64,000 bases of DNA from Maricaulis alexandrii (GTDB taxonomy: Bacteria; Pseudomonadota; Alphaproteobacteria; Caulobacterales; Maricaulaceae): NCBI RefSeq assembly GCF_005871165.1, contig NZ_SWKP01000009.1, forward strand, positions 186,001 through 250,000. Direction: 5' to 3'. A model generated the notes under the pieces. The model was given only the letters and a program-made list of their open reading frames with translations, had not been told where the DNA came from and did not search any database. Position numbers and translations under genes: made by a program. Shown here piece by piece: positions 22,900-31,596 of this stretch (within the stretch, counting starts at the first letter, position 1; each line of letters opens with the position of its first letter).

Positions 22900-23669
22900 A
22901 CCAGCCCTTTCAGCTCGGCGATTTCCTGGCGTAGTGCGCTGACCTCGCTGTGCAGGAGATCGCGGTCGGCATCGGCTTCCGCATCCCGCGCCTCTTCATC
23001 ATCGAAATGCTTGGCCTGAAGGCTGTCGACGATGATCGCGATGAACAGGTTGAGCACGGCGAAACTGGTCAGCACGATGAAGACGACGAAGAAAATCCAG
23101 GCCCAGGGCTGATGGTCCATCACCGGCATTGCCACTTCGGTCGCCCAGCCCTCCAGCGTCATGACCTGGAACAGCGCAAAGGCACTGTCCCCCAGCGTCC
23201 CGAAACGCTCCGGCTCATCGACACCGAACAGTTTCGTCCCCATCACGGCGGAGACGTAGAACATCAGGCCCAGAACCGCGATCACGGCACCCATTCCCGG
23301 AATGGCCCGCAACAGGGCCTCCACAACCTTGCGGAGGTCCGGCATGACCGAAAAGAGACGGAAGGCCCGGATGATCCGCAGGGCGCGCAATACCGAGAAA
23401 CCGCCCGCCGACGGCACGATCGAGATGGCGATGACGGCCAGGTCGAACCAGTTCCAGCCATTCAGGAAGAAACGGTGCCGGTAGGCGACCAGCTTCATCA
23501 GGATCTCGATGACGAAGACACCGACAATGATCCGGTCGAGGATCGGCATCCAGTTCGTGAACCAGACACCTTCATAGGGATAGGTCTCAAGACCCAGCGT
23601 CACCGCATTGATGACGATCAGCGTCATGATGAAATTGCGGAACAGCGCACTTTCAACGATTGCGGTCAC
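22839..23669 (-). CDS. Voltage-gated cation channel, NaChBac-like
   Basis: The 276-residue protein is a single six-helix domain, as in bacterial sodium channels. S4 (residues 92-105, SVLRALRIIRAFRL) carries regularly spaced Arg residues for voltage sensing. The pore loop has the filter TLEGWATE (171-178), comparable to TLESWAS in NaChBac, followed by S6 ending in FIAIIVDSLQ. A C-terminal coiled coil (about residues 230-260, LLHSEVSALRQEIAEL) should hold the tetramer together. The filter Glu is kept while the following Ser is Gly, which may alter selectivity. The GTG start at 23669 has AAGGGGG upstream. The 3' end overlaps the pbp1A gene on the opposite strand. Confidence 0.9.
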   Translation of the reverse strand: MTAIVESALFRNFIMTLIVINAVTLGLETYPYEGVWFTNWMPILDRIIVGVFVIEILMKLVAYRHRFFLNGWNWFDLAVIAISIVPSAGGFSVLRALRIIRAFRLFSVMPDLRKVVEALLRAIPGMGAVIAVLGLMFYVSAVMGTKLFGVDEPERFGTLGDSAFALFQVMTLEGWATEVAMPVMDHQPWAWIFFVVFIVLTSFAVLNLFIAIIVDSLQAKHFDDEEARDAEADADRDLLHSEVSALRQEIAELKGLVQRSVSGSSSTSVKADDKSE

Positions 23670-23813
23670 AATGTCCCCCTTGATCCCTGGCAGGCAGATT
23701 TTTCAGACGATCCGACACGCCTGCTCCTAGCCTTGCCTGCCTGTGATTTCAATCAGTCCGTGTCACCTGCCTGCGGAGAAAATCCGGAGATTATTCAAAT
23801 TTTATAAGAAGGC

Positions 23814-23829
23814 TTATCCGGCATTTAAC
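23814..23829 (+). promoter_or_regulatory. CtrA-like site (TTAT-N7-TTAAC)
   Basis: TTATCCGGCATTTAAC matches eight of nine positions of TTAA-N7-TTAAC and lies 45 bases upstream of the preferred start of the GGDEF-EAL gene. It would leave little leader if the TTG at 23838 were the start. Confidence 0.4.
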
Positions 23830-23873
23830 AGGGTTCATTGCATAACACGACCAACGAGGGGTGGCGTGGGTTT

Positions 23874-25838
23874 ATGCGTTCAGTGTTCCAATCCAGAAAT
23901 CCGATGATGGATCCGGCTCAGGAAAGCCAGCCGGGCCAGCGTCAGGATGAAGTGATGATCGCCTATCTGCCGATTGTCCGCGGTGCGGCCATCGCAGTTC
24001 TGGGCTATTTCCTGTTCGACCTCATATCGCGTTTCTTTTTCCCGGGCGACGCTCACCACGGCGAGATGCTGGCCGCTGTCGCCATTGGTGCCCTGGCAAC
24101 CATCGGGATCATTTTCGCCCTGCGCCACCCGCGCCAGGTCCTGCATCTCGAAATCTGCGCCTCGGCTCTTTGCCTGACCCTGTTCTTCAACTCGAACCTG
24201 CAGCAAACGCTCTATTTCGAGGTCGAAAACCTGAACTACGCCATCCTCATGATGCCGATCTTTGCGGCGATCCTGCCGACCCGGCGCACGATCGCAGCGG
24301 GGATCATCCTGAACTTTGTCAGCCTGATCTGGCAGTTACAGGTCAACATCCCCGACCAGGTGTTCGACTATTTCTGGGTCGGCGTGTCCGGCGTGGCGGC
24401 CGGTGTCGCCATTTCCGAGATCATCCGCACGGCCGTGCTGAATTCCGTGAAAGCCCGGCTCGCCGCGGTCCGTGACCGCGAGAAAGCTGAAGCCTTGGCC
24501 CGCGAGACCCGCCATCTCGCCGAGTGTGACGCCCTGACAGGTCTTCCCAATCGTCGCAGCTTTTTCCTGGCACTCAATACGCATGTCGAACACCTCAAGC
24601 AGACCGGAGATGCCTTCTTCCTCGGCCTGGTGGACATGGACAGTTTCAAACCGGTCAATGACACCTACGGGCATGCGGCCGGCGACGAAATGCTGCGCAT
24701 TGTGGCGCGACGGCTTGAAGAGGCAGGCGGTTCCACCGCCTTTCCGGCGCGACTGGGAGGCGATGAGTTTGCGATTCTGGCCCCGGCCAACCCGAAAACG
24801 GCCCAGGCCATCCTGTCCCTCGGCCACAGGATCGAGTCCCGCCTGTCCGAGCCCTACGATCTGGGTGAGTATACCTGCAAGGGATCCGGCTCGGTCGGCT
24901 TGCTGATCTGCGACGACCCGGACCTGTCGGCGCATGACCTGATGGAGCGCGCCGACCATGCCCTGTATTTCGCCAAGCGCGCCCTGCAGGGCCGCGCCGT
25001 GCTCTTCAACGCGGCGCTGGAACGCGAAATGACAACGTCGAGCCAGGTCGACAAGGCCTTGCGGAAGGCCGACTACGACGCCGAGTTCAAGGTCGTCTTT
25101 CAACCGCAATTCGACCTGACCAAATCCCGAATTACCGGGTTCGAAGCCCTGGCACGCTGGGATTCATCGGACTTGGGGCCGGTGACGCCGGACGTTTTCA
25201 TTCCCGCTGCCGAACGGGCAGGCCTGATCCGTCCCCTGACGCGGACGCTGTTGTGCAAGGCACTCGATGCGATGGCGGACTGGCCCGACACGATCAATCT
25301 GTCGTTCAACCTCTCGACCCATGACCTGATGTCCCCGAATGCGATTGAAGGCATACTGGCCACCGTGCGCGACAGCGGGATTCCCGCCGGCCGCATCGAA
25401 TTCGAGATCACCGAAACCGCGATGATGAGCGATTTCAACCAGGCGCGCCGGGCGATCGACCAGATCAGCCGGGCCGGACATTCCGTGGCGCTGGATGATT
25501 TCGGCATCGGTTATTCCTCGCTGCAATACCTGCAGCAATTGCCGGTTTCGAAGCTGAAGATCGACCACTCCTTTGTCTCCAGCATTCTGGAAGACTCCTC
25601 CTCCTACAAGATCGTACGCACCCTCTTGTCGCTGTCACAGACGCTGGATCTGGGCTGCGTCATTGAAGGGGTCGAAACGGAAGCGCAATTGCACATCCTG
25701 CGGACCATGGGCGCGCGCCACATACAGGGTTATCTGATCGGACAACCCATGCCGGCCGACCGGATTCCGCCGGCACTGGACACGACGTTCGATTTTTCGC
25801 CGCGTCCCATGTCCCGCCTCAAGAAGCTGGCCCAGTGA
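23874..25838 (+). CDS. Membrane GGDEF-EAL protein (cyclic-di-GMP metabolism)
   Basis: The protein (654 residues from the ATG at 23874; a TTG at 23838 would add 12) has about six N-terminal membrane segments (residues 28-185), a GGDEF domain with an intact active site (RLGGDEFAIL, about 298-302) and an EAL domain with FEALARW (Glu424), NLSTHDL, EITETAMM, LDDFGIGYSSL, KIDHSFV and EGVETEAQL. All residues needed for phosphodiesterase activity appear present, so it may both make and degrade cyclic-di-GMP. An RxxD inhibitory site is not seen ahead of GGDEF. It is translationally coupled to the following small secreted protein (TGATG). Confidence 0.92.
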   Translation: MRSVFQSRNPMMDPAQESQPGQRQDEVMIAYLPIVRGAAIAVLGYFLFDLISRFFFPGDAHHGEMLAAVAIGALATIGIIFALRHPRQVLHLEICASALCLTLFFNSNLQQTLYFEVENLNYAILMMPIFAAILPTRRTIAAGIILNFVSLIWQLQVNIPDQVFDYFWVGVSGVAAGVAISEIIRTAVLNSVKARLAAVRDREKAEALARETRHLAECDALTGLPNRRSFFLALNTHVEHLKQTGDAFFLGLVDMDSFKPVNDTYGHAAGDEMLRIVARRLEEAGGSTAFPARLGGDEFAILAPANPKTAQAILSLGHRIESRLSEPYDLGEYTCKGSGSVGLLICDDPDLSAHDLMERADHALYFAKRALQGRAVLFNAALEREMTTSSQVDKALRKADYDAEFKVVFQPQFDLTKSRITGFEALARWDSSDLGPVTPDVFIPAAERAGLIRPLTRTLLCKALDAMADWPDTINLSFNLSTHDLMSPNAIEGILATVRDSGIPAGRIEFEITETAMMSDFNQARRAIDQISRAGHSVALDDFGIGYSSLQYLQQLPVSKLKIDHSFVSSILEDSSSYKIVRTLLSLSQTLDLGCVIEGVETEAQLHILRTMGARHIQGYLIGQPMPADRIPPALDTTFDFSPRPMSRLKKLAQ

Positions 25839-26224
25839 TGGCCCGCATCATCCGGTTGGCCGCCCTGACCGGGCTGGGCCTGCTCCTGGCCGCCCCGGCC
25901 GGGGCCGAGGATGTCCTCAACGGCTGGGCCCGGCGCGGATCGGTCTATGAACGCATCGACATGGATGACGGAACACCGCAGGCCTGCGCCGCCCTCTGCC
26001 GGGCGGACGGGCAATGCCGGTCCTGGGTCTGGACCCGCTCCGACCTGACGGGAAGTTACGAGATGTGTGCCCTGCTGAGTTCGGTTCCGACAGCCTATCC
26101 GGCGCCCGGTCAGGCGACGGGCCTGTCGCCTCGCATTGCGGAGCGCCTGGACATGGCGATGGACCGGGCTCCCTCATCCCGGGAAAGCCGGGCACTGCAC
26201 GAGGTCACGGCGCCGGGGCACTAG
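25838..26224 (+). CDS. Small secreted PAN-like (apple domain) protein
   Basis: The 128-residue precursor starts MARIIRLAALTGLGLLLAAP at the ATG at 25838, which overlaps the previous TGA stop by one base. After the signal peptide (cleavage near AGA-ED) comes a PAN/apple-like segment: GTPQACAALCRADGQCRSWVW with three Cys, followed by CALLSSVPTAYPAPGQATGL with the fourth. PAN modules bind proteins or carbohydrates outside the cell. The translational coupling to the GGDEF-EAL gene suggests a shared role, for example in surface attachment, but this is inference. Confidence 0.72.
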   Translation: MARIIRLAALTGLGLLLAAPAGAEDVLNGWARRGSVYERIDMDDGTPQACAALCRADGQCRSWVWTRSDLTGSYEMCALLSSVPTAYPAPGQATGLSPRIAERLDMAMDRAPSSRESRALHEVTAPGH

Positions 26225-26317
26225 ACGGGTTTCGTCTAAAACTGCCGACAGTGGGCGCACGCTTTCTTTACGCGTTTGGGGCAGAGTTGTTTTCCGGGCG
26301 TGGTGCGGAGATGGGCA

Positions 26318-27400
26318 ATGGCCGTCATCAGTAAGCTGAACAATCTTGTGGATCTGGCGCGTGAGAAGTCTTCGGAACGCCGCAGGACCCTTTTGCGTGA
26401 AGTGACGGACCTCTTCTTCGAGGAGCCGCCCGAGCGCGACAGTGCCATGTCGAACAAGTTCGATGAGGTGCTCTCCTCCCTGGCCGCACAGACGGCCCAG
26501 GAAGCGCGCGAGGAACTGGCCGAACGCTTTGCCGACAGCCCGCTCGCCCCCTCCGGCCTGGTTCTCCAGCTGGCCCAGGACGCGATCGAGGTCGCCGCGC
26601 CGATCCTGAGCCGCTCCTCGGTCCTGTCCGAGGATGACCTGGTGTCGATCGCCGAACAGGCCGGCCAGCAACAATTGCGGGCCATTTCCCAACGCCCCGA
26701 AGTTTCCGAGCGCGTTTCCGACACGATTGTGCGCCATGGTGATGACGACACTGTCGCCAGCCTGATCGAGAATGACGGCGCCCGCCTGTCGCGCGAAACC
26801 TTTGAAGCGGTCACAGAACGGGCTGAGACATCAACGCGCCTCCAGGCACCCCTGGTTGACCGGGCCGATACTCCGAATGATCTTCTCGCCGACCTCATGG
26901 TCACCGTCGGAAATCATCTGCGCGACCGGATCATGGAACGCTTTGACGGTGTCGACCCGGCCGCTCTGGAACAGGCCATGGCCGCGTCGCGGGCTCGGAT
27001 CGCTTCGCGCCTGGCCGAAGACAAGGCCATCGTTGAGGCCGAGAAATTCGTTCGCGCCATGGCGGTCCGCAAGAAGCTGGATGGCAGCCTCCTGGCGCGT
27101 CTTCTGCGCGAGCGTGAATTCGTGAAATTCAACGTGGCTTTCGCGGAACTCGCCAGCGTGGACTATCCCACCGCCAAGCGCGCGATCGAGCAGGAATGCA
27201 TCGACCCGCTGGCCCTGATCTGCAAGTCGGCCGGTTTCGACAAGGCCCTGTTCGTCACCCTCGCCGTTCTGCGCGGCGCGGCAGACAGTGAAGCCTTCCG
27301 CGATGCCAAGGAGTTGGGCCAGCTCTACGACCGGATCACGCCGAATGATGCCGAACGGGCGATGCGGTTCTGGCGCATGCGCCGGGATGTTGCGGCCTGA
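26318..27400 (+). CDS. DUF2336 domain protein
   Basis: The 360-residue soluble protein consists of helical repeats like those of DUF2336, a family found largely in alphaproteobacteria. The conserved C-terminal part FNVAFAELASVDYPTAKRAI followed by PLALICKSAGFDKALF aligns with VSEIANLASVDHRLVARMIE and PLAILCKATGLKWPSF of the second copy in this window (48186-49274), which identifies both. The start at 26318 (MAVISKLNNLVDLAREK) is preferred over an upstream ATG at 26276 because the helical domain begins here. The molecular role is unknown; some relatives are linked to stress or cell-envelope phenotypes. Confidence 0.82.
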   Translation: MAVISKLNNLVDLAREKSSERRRTLLREVTDLFFEEPPERDSAMSNKFDEVLSSLAAQTAQEAREELAERFADSPLAPSGLVLQLAQDAIEVAAPILSRSSVLSEDDLVSIAEQAGQQQLRAISQRPEVSERVSDTIVRHGDDDTVASLIENDGARLSRETFEAVTERAETSTRLQAPLVDRADTPNDLLADLMVTVGNHLRDRIMERFDGVDPAALEQAMAASRARIASRLAEDKAIVEAEKFVRAMAVRKKLDGSLLARLLREREFVKFNVAFAELASVDYPTAKRAIEQECIDPLALICKSAGFDKALFVTLAVLRGAADSEAFRDAKELGQLYDRITPNDAERAMRFWRMRRDVAA

Positions 27401-27461
27401 TCCGAAGGCAACCGCCTGCGGCATTCTCTCGGCGCTATCGTAAGGCTATACTCTTGGCCGC

Positions 27462-27905
27462 ATGACAAATCCTTCGATTGCCGAACTGGACGACTTCCTC
27501 GACAGCCATGCCCTGGTGTTGGCCGTAAGGCCGACCGATACAGGTCTGGACGATCCTGACGCGGTCGACATTCTCATTTCCGATGCTGCGGGTGATCTTC
27601 GCCTGACCGTGTTTGACGAATATGGCGACGCACGAACCGGCAATCGCCACCTGCTCTGCGTCCTGTGTAGTCAAGAACTGGGCGAAGTCGCCGATGCCGA
27701 GGATTTTGACGCCTGGCGCAAGGCACACAGTCTCGACGCCTCGCTTGCAGCTCGAACCGCCTATGAGCGTAATCGTCGGACGCAGGCCACCTTGCTGGAC
27801 AATTTCGGAACCTGGCCCGATGTCGTCTCCGACCTGGACTGGCAGCTCGATGCCGGCACGGCCCAGACACTGCGGCAACTGGCTCGCAAAAGCACCGAAG
27901 GCTAG
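27462..27905 (+). CDS. Hypothetical acidic protein
   Basis: The 147-residue protein begins MTNPSIAELDDFLDSHALVL. It is acidic, soluble and has no recognised family. The central part (VDILISDAAGDLRLTVFDEY) looks like a beta-rich sheet and the rest is helical. The open frame on the opposite strand at almost the same coordinates lacks a credible protein composition and is taken as a shadow. Its TAG stop overlaps the TAG of the convergent MscS gene in the palindrome CTAG at 27902-27905. Confidence 0.6.
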   Translation: MTNPSIAELDDFLDSHALVLAVRPTDTGLDDPDAVDILISDAAGDLRLTVFDEYGDARTGNRHLLCVLCSQELGEVADAEDFDAWRKAHSLDASLAARTAYERNRRTQATLLDNFGTWPDVVSDLDWQLDAGTAQTLRQLARKSTEG

Positions 27906-29092
27906 GCCGAACGCCCGGCCTCATTGGCCAGCAGCGCCTCGCTCCCGGATGGCGGCTCGAATACTTCCGCGCCACCTTCCAGATAGACCGAGGTTGACGG
28001 GAAGGCGAACTCCGTGCCGGCGGCTTCCACCGTCTCCTTCAGGAAGATCGCAAGCTCTTCCTTCAGCCGCAGCCATTCGCCCCAATTCGTGGTCTTAGTG
28101 AAGCAGTAGAGCAGGAAATCGATCGAGGACGGTCCGAACGCATCCACGCGCATGAAGGTCGCCACTTCCGGCGGGTCGGCAAAATCGGGGCTTTCCGACA
28201 GATAGGCCAGAACCTTGTCGCGGATCTCGCGCAATTGGTCCGACGTCGTGTCATAGCGCACGCCGATCGCCCATTTGATACGGCGGTGGGTCATGCGCGA
28301 GAAATTCGTGACGGCATTGTCGGAGAGTTTCGAGTTCGGGACATAGACCGGGCCCTTGTCGAACCGGCGCACCACGGTGGAGCGAAAATTGATTTCCTCG
28401 ACCGTGCCTTCGACCACACCGCTCACCAGGATCCAGTCACCGGGCAGGAAACGCTTCTCGGTCAGGATCAGGATGCCGGAAATCAGGTTCTTGAACAGAT
28501 CCTGCGCACCCAGGCCAATGGCAACACCGAACAAGCCCAGACCGGCAACGATACCCGCCACCGGAATGTCCCAGACCTGAAGGACGGCGGCCGCCCCCAC
28601 GATGATGAAGACAATGCGCAGGGCCTTGGTCAGCCAGTCGATCATGACCGGCGTCAGGGCAGCGCGCACGCTTTCAAGCGCATGGGCCAGCGGGCCGACC
28701 GCATTGTGAAGGGCCCAGAAAAGGGCAATCACGACCAAAGACTGGACCAGTTGATGCCCGCGCAGCTCGCCATCCCCGCCAAGGCTCAACACATTGAGCG
28801 CGAAGAAGAGCGCGATGATCACCGGCACCATTTTCATGGGGCCCTGCAGCGCGTCGACCACAGCATCATCCAGCGAGGTTTCGGACCGTCCGGCAAGCCG
28901 GCGCAGGGTTCCCAGCAACCATTTCGCGATCAGGCCCCGCACCAGGAGCCCGAGCAAAACGATGCCGACAGCCGTCAGCCCCTGACTGACGTCAATCCCG
29001 AGGAAGGAGGTCTGCCAGACCTCGACAACGATCCCCCAGAATTCCTGCCATTGCGCCGGCAGGCTCTCACGGGCCGGTGTTGACGCACTCAT
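27902..29092 (-). CDS. MscS-family mechanosensitive channel
   Basis: The 396-residue inner-membrane protein has about four hydrophobic helices, then the MscS pore helix pattern (VAGIVAGLGLFGVAIGLGAQ, residues ~175-194, a Gly/Ala-packed TM3) followed by the beta domain signature FLPGDWILVSGVVEGTVEEI and FRSTVVRRFDKGPVYVPNSK. Such channels release solutes under hypo-osmotic shock. Length is longer than E. coli MscS (286) due to an N-terminal extension of membrane helices. It overlaps prfC by four bases (ATGA), so the two are co-translated; the functional reason is not obvious. Confidence 0.92.
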   Translation of the reverse strand: MSASTPARESLPAQWQEFWGIVVEVWQTSFLGIDVSQGLTAVGIVLLGLLVRGLIAKWLLGTLRRLAGRSETSLDDAVVDALQGPMKMVPVIIALFFALNVLSLGGDGELRGHQLVQSLVVIALFWALHNAVGPLAHALESVRAALTPVMIDWLTKALRIVFIIVGAAAVLQVWDIPVAGIVAGLGLFGVAIGLGAQDLFKNLISGILILTEKRFLPGDWILVSGVVEGTVEEINFRSTVVRRFDKGPVYVPNSKLSDNAVTNFSRMTHRRIKWAIGVRYDTTSDQLREIRDKVLAYLSESPDFADPPEVATFMRVDAFGPSSIDFLLYCFTKTTNWGEWLRLKEELAIFLKETVEAAGTEFAFPSTSVYLEGGAEVFEPPSGSEALLANEAGRSA

Positions 29093-30693
29093 GCAGACCG
29101 CTCCTTGGCACGGTGGAAACTGACATCCGGGAATTTCTCTTCCGAATAGGAGACTTCCCAGGCGCTCTTGGCTAGGAAAACCGGGTCCCCGTTGATGTCC
29201 TCTGCCATCGCTGACTTATGCCGGTCGGCAAAGGCCTCAAGCTTGGCCCGGTCTCCCGTGATCCAGCGCGCCGTTTCGTAGGGAGCCGGCTCGAAATCCA
29301 CGTCCAGACCGTATTCCGCCGCCACACGCTCGCGCATCACGTCGATCTGCAGCGCCCCGACCGCACCGACGATGAAATCGCCGCCCATGACCGGACGGAA
29401 GAGCTGGGTGACGCCCTCCTCGGCCAGGCTCTCCAGAGCCTTTTTGAGGTGTTTCGCCTTCAGCGGATCGGCCAAGCGGGCCCGGCGCAGGATTTCCGGC
29501 GCAAAATTGGGGATGCCGGAGAAGCGCAGCTTGCCGCTCTCGGACAGGCTGTCTCCGACGCGCAGTGTGCCGTGGTTCGGCACGCCCATCACATCGCCGG
29601 CCCAGGCCTCATCCGCGATTTCGCGGTCCTGGGCGAAGAAGAGGATGGGCGAGGAAACAGTCAGCTGCTTGCCGGCTTCGGTCTTCAGCTTCATGCCACG
29701 GCGGAACTTGCCCGAGCAGAGGCGTACGAAGGCGACCCGGTCCCGGTGATTGGGGTCCATGTTCGCCTGGACCTTGAAGACGAAGCCGGCGACTTCCTTG
29801 CCGCCCGGTTCGACCTCGACTGTCTGGCCGTTGTTGATGGCCTCCATGGGCGCTGGTCCCGGGATCTTGTCGGCCAGGCCCTCCAGCAATTCGCGCACAC
29901 CGAACTGGCGCAGGGCGGAGCCGAAGAAGACCGGTGTCAAATGGCCTTCCAAGAAGCTCTGCGGATCGAAAGGCGGGCACAGCTCCTGTGCCACTTCGGC
30001 CCCTTCCTTCAGTTCGTCCACTTCCTCTTCCGACAGAGCATCGGAAATGGAGTTGCCATCCAGGGCGATGCGCGGATTGGGCTGGGAGGGGTCGGTGTCG
30101 ACCGACTTCCGGTAGGGCAGGAAATCATTCGTCGCGATATCCAGCACACCCTTGAAACGGTTCCCCGAACCGCACGGCCATTGCATCGGGCTCGTGTCCA
30201 GGGCGAGCTTTTCCTGGATATCCTCCAACAGGTCGACCGGGTCCAGCGCTTCACGGTCCATCTTGTTGATGAAGGTGACGATCGGGATGTCGCGCAAGCG
30301 GCACACTTCCACCAGCTTCAGCGTCCGCGGCTCCACACCCTTGGCCGCGTCGAGCACCATGATGGCGCTGTCGGCTGCGGTCAGCGTCCGATAGGTGTCT
30401 TCCGAGAAGTCCTCGTGCCCCGGCGTATCGAGCAGGTTGAACAGAAGGCCCCGGTGTTCGAACGTCATGACGGAGGCCGAAACGGAAATTCCCCGCTCCT
30501 GTTCGATCTTCATCCAGTCCGACTGCGTCCGCCGGTTTTCACCCCGGGCCCGAACCTGGCCGGCCAGACGGATCGCGCCTGCCGACAGGAGCAGGGTTTC
30601 CGTCAGGGTCGTCTTACCCGCATCCGGGTGAGAGATGATGGCGAAGGAACGGCGGCGTGCCCATTCGGGGGCAGCGGGATCAATGGCGGTCAT
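29089..30693 (-). CDS. prfC: Peptide chain release factor 3
   Basis: The 534-residue GTPase (start MTAIDPAAPEWARRRSF) has the translational GTPase motifs G1 SHPDAGKTT, G3 DTPGHEDFSEDTYRTL and G4 NKMD, plus the RF3-specific second and third domains (PVFFGSALRQFGVRELL, FIVGAVGALQIDVMRERV). RF3 recycles RF1 and RF2 after peptide release. Length is as in E. coli (529). A further in-frame ATG at 30762 is ignored because the upstream 23 residues have no conservation pattern. The gene is first in a two-gene operon with the MscS channel. Confidence 0.95.
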   Translation of the reverse strand: MTAIDPAAPEWARRRSFAIISHPDAGKTTLTETLLLSAGAIRLAGQVRARGENRRTQSDWMKIEQERGISVSASVMTFEHRGLLFNLLDTPGHEDFSEDTYRTLTAADSAIMVLDAAKGVEPRTLKLVEVCRLRDIPIVTFINKMDREALDPVDLLEDIQEKLALDTSPMQWPCGSGNRFKGVLDIATNDFLPYRKSVDTDPSQPNPRIALDGNSISDALSEEEVDELKEGAEVAQELCPPFDPQSFLEGHLTPVFFGSALRQFGVRELLEGLADKIPGPAPMEAINNGQTVEVEPGGKEVAGFVFKVQANMDPNHRDRVAFVRLCSGKFRRGMKLKTEAGKQLTVSSPILFFAQDREIADEAWAGDVMGVPNHGTLRVGDSLSESGKLRFSGIPNFAPEILRRARLADPLKAKHLKKALESLAEEGVTQLFRPVMGGDFIVGAVGALQIDVMRERVAAEYGLDVDFEPAPYETARWITGDRAKLEAFADRHKSAMAEDINGDPVFLAKSAWEVSYSEEKFPDVSFHRAKERSA

Positions 30694-30724
30694 GAATGGC
30701 TCGCGGTCAAGGCTGGCCGCTCGG

Positions 30725-31147
30725 TTACCCCGTTCCCATAGCCGGTGGCAAGGGGGCAGCACTCCGGGTCCAGACAGCCGTATTCACATCCGCCGCCGTC
30801 AGCGGAGCCGACTGCTGCCGGCTCCAAAGATAGGCAAGTGTCTCGATGGGCACCTGCGCGAAGCGGACACCGACCTCGATCCAGCTTTTCGCCTCTTCGG
30901 GCCGGACCACCAGAATGGCGTTGGAGCCGGGTATCGCATAGGCCATCAGGGCCACCAGGCAGCGGATATGATTGGGCCGGTTGCGTCCGACATTCGGGTC
31001 CGCGAACACAGCTTCGCGCGCCAGCGTGGTCAGCTGGCCGGGCGTCAGAGTGTCAATCTGGGTGACATCAAGCGGCATCTCCTCGCTGCGGAGGATGGTT
31101 TTCAGATCACCCAGATCGAAGACGATATCGTTGAACAGAAACAACAT
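30725..31147 (-). CDS. Hypothetical protein
   Basis: The 140-residue protein begins MLFLFNDIVFDLGDLKTILR. It is soluble, probably helical, with a central hydrophobic helix CLVALMAYAIPGSNAILVV that could be a short amphipathic or buried helix. No family is recognised. It lies 32 bases upstream of prfC on the same strand and may form part of the same transcript. A homologue search would tell whether it is a conserved alphaproteobacterial partner of prfC. Confidence 0.6.
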   Translation of the reverse strand: MLFLFNDIVFDLGDLKTILRSEEMPLDVTQIDTLTPGQLTTLAREAVFADPNVGRNRPNHIRCLVALMAYAIPGSNAILVVRPEEAKSWIEVGVRFAQVPIETLAYLWSRQQSAPLTAADVNTAVWTRSAAPLPPAMGTG

Positions 31148-31203
31148 CGAAGCATTCGAAACAGATTTGAGCCTTTGATGGGACCCAGAATAGCGGTTCG
31201 GCG

Positions 31204-31539
31204 TTAAAGATTTTCTACCGGCTCGGTCAGGAAGTGACGGCCGTCCCGGTCCTCGATCTCAATGACCCAAAGATCGGGATCGTCTTCGCGCCGCTTTTCA
31301 CAATAGGCATCGGCTTCGGATTCCGGGACCGGTGACTGCCGGAAGAGCTGCCAGACCCGTTCACCCTTTTCGTCCCGCGCCGGGACATAGAGGCGTGCCA
31401 ATCTGTCCGCAGACACCACTTTGACGAGAACCGCACCCGCATCTTCGTCTCCCCGGCGAATCACATAAGCCGACGCGAATCCCGTTTCAGCCCGTCTGAC
31501 AAGGGCATCCACCCAAAATTTTGTCTTCAGCACATTCAT
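31204..31539 (-). CDS. DUF1491 family protein
   Basis: The 111-residue protein matches DUF1491, a small family of alphaproteobacteria. The hallmarks are the start KFWVDALVRRAETGFASAYV, the middle GDEDAGAVLVKV and the end VPESEADAYCEKRREDDPDLWVIEIEDRDGR. It is cytoplasmic; the function is not known. The ATG at 31537-31539 lies 57 bases from the divergent BcsB-like gene and shares its intergenic region, including the CtrA-like site. Confidence 0.88.
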   Translation of the reverse strand: MNVLKTKFWVDALVRRAETGFASAYVIRRGDEDAGAVLVKVVSADRLARLYVPARDEKGERVWQLFRQSPVPESEADAYCEKRREDDPDLWVIEIEDRDGRHFLTEPVENL

Positions 31540-31563
31540 AACCGTTGATGGCCGCTCAATTGC

Positions 31564-31579
31564 TTAATAATCTGTAAAC
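31564..31579 (+). promoter_or_regulatory. CtrA-like site (TTAA-N7-TAAAC)
   Basis: TTAATAATCTGTAAAC matches TTAA-N7-TTAAC at eight of nine positions. It lies in the short divergent region between DUF1491 and the BcsB-like gene, 18 bases before the latter's ATG. Confidence 0.32.
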
Positions 31580-31596
31580 GGGTGAGGGAGCGTTTC

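Noticed and set aside
27435-27878. Minus-strand frame of 147 codons opposite the acidic hypothetical protein
   Set aside because: The two frames are nearly coincident; the plus-strand product has an ordinary acidic soluble composition and a stop shared with MscS, whereas the minus frame looks like a shadow.
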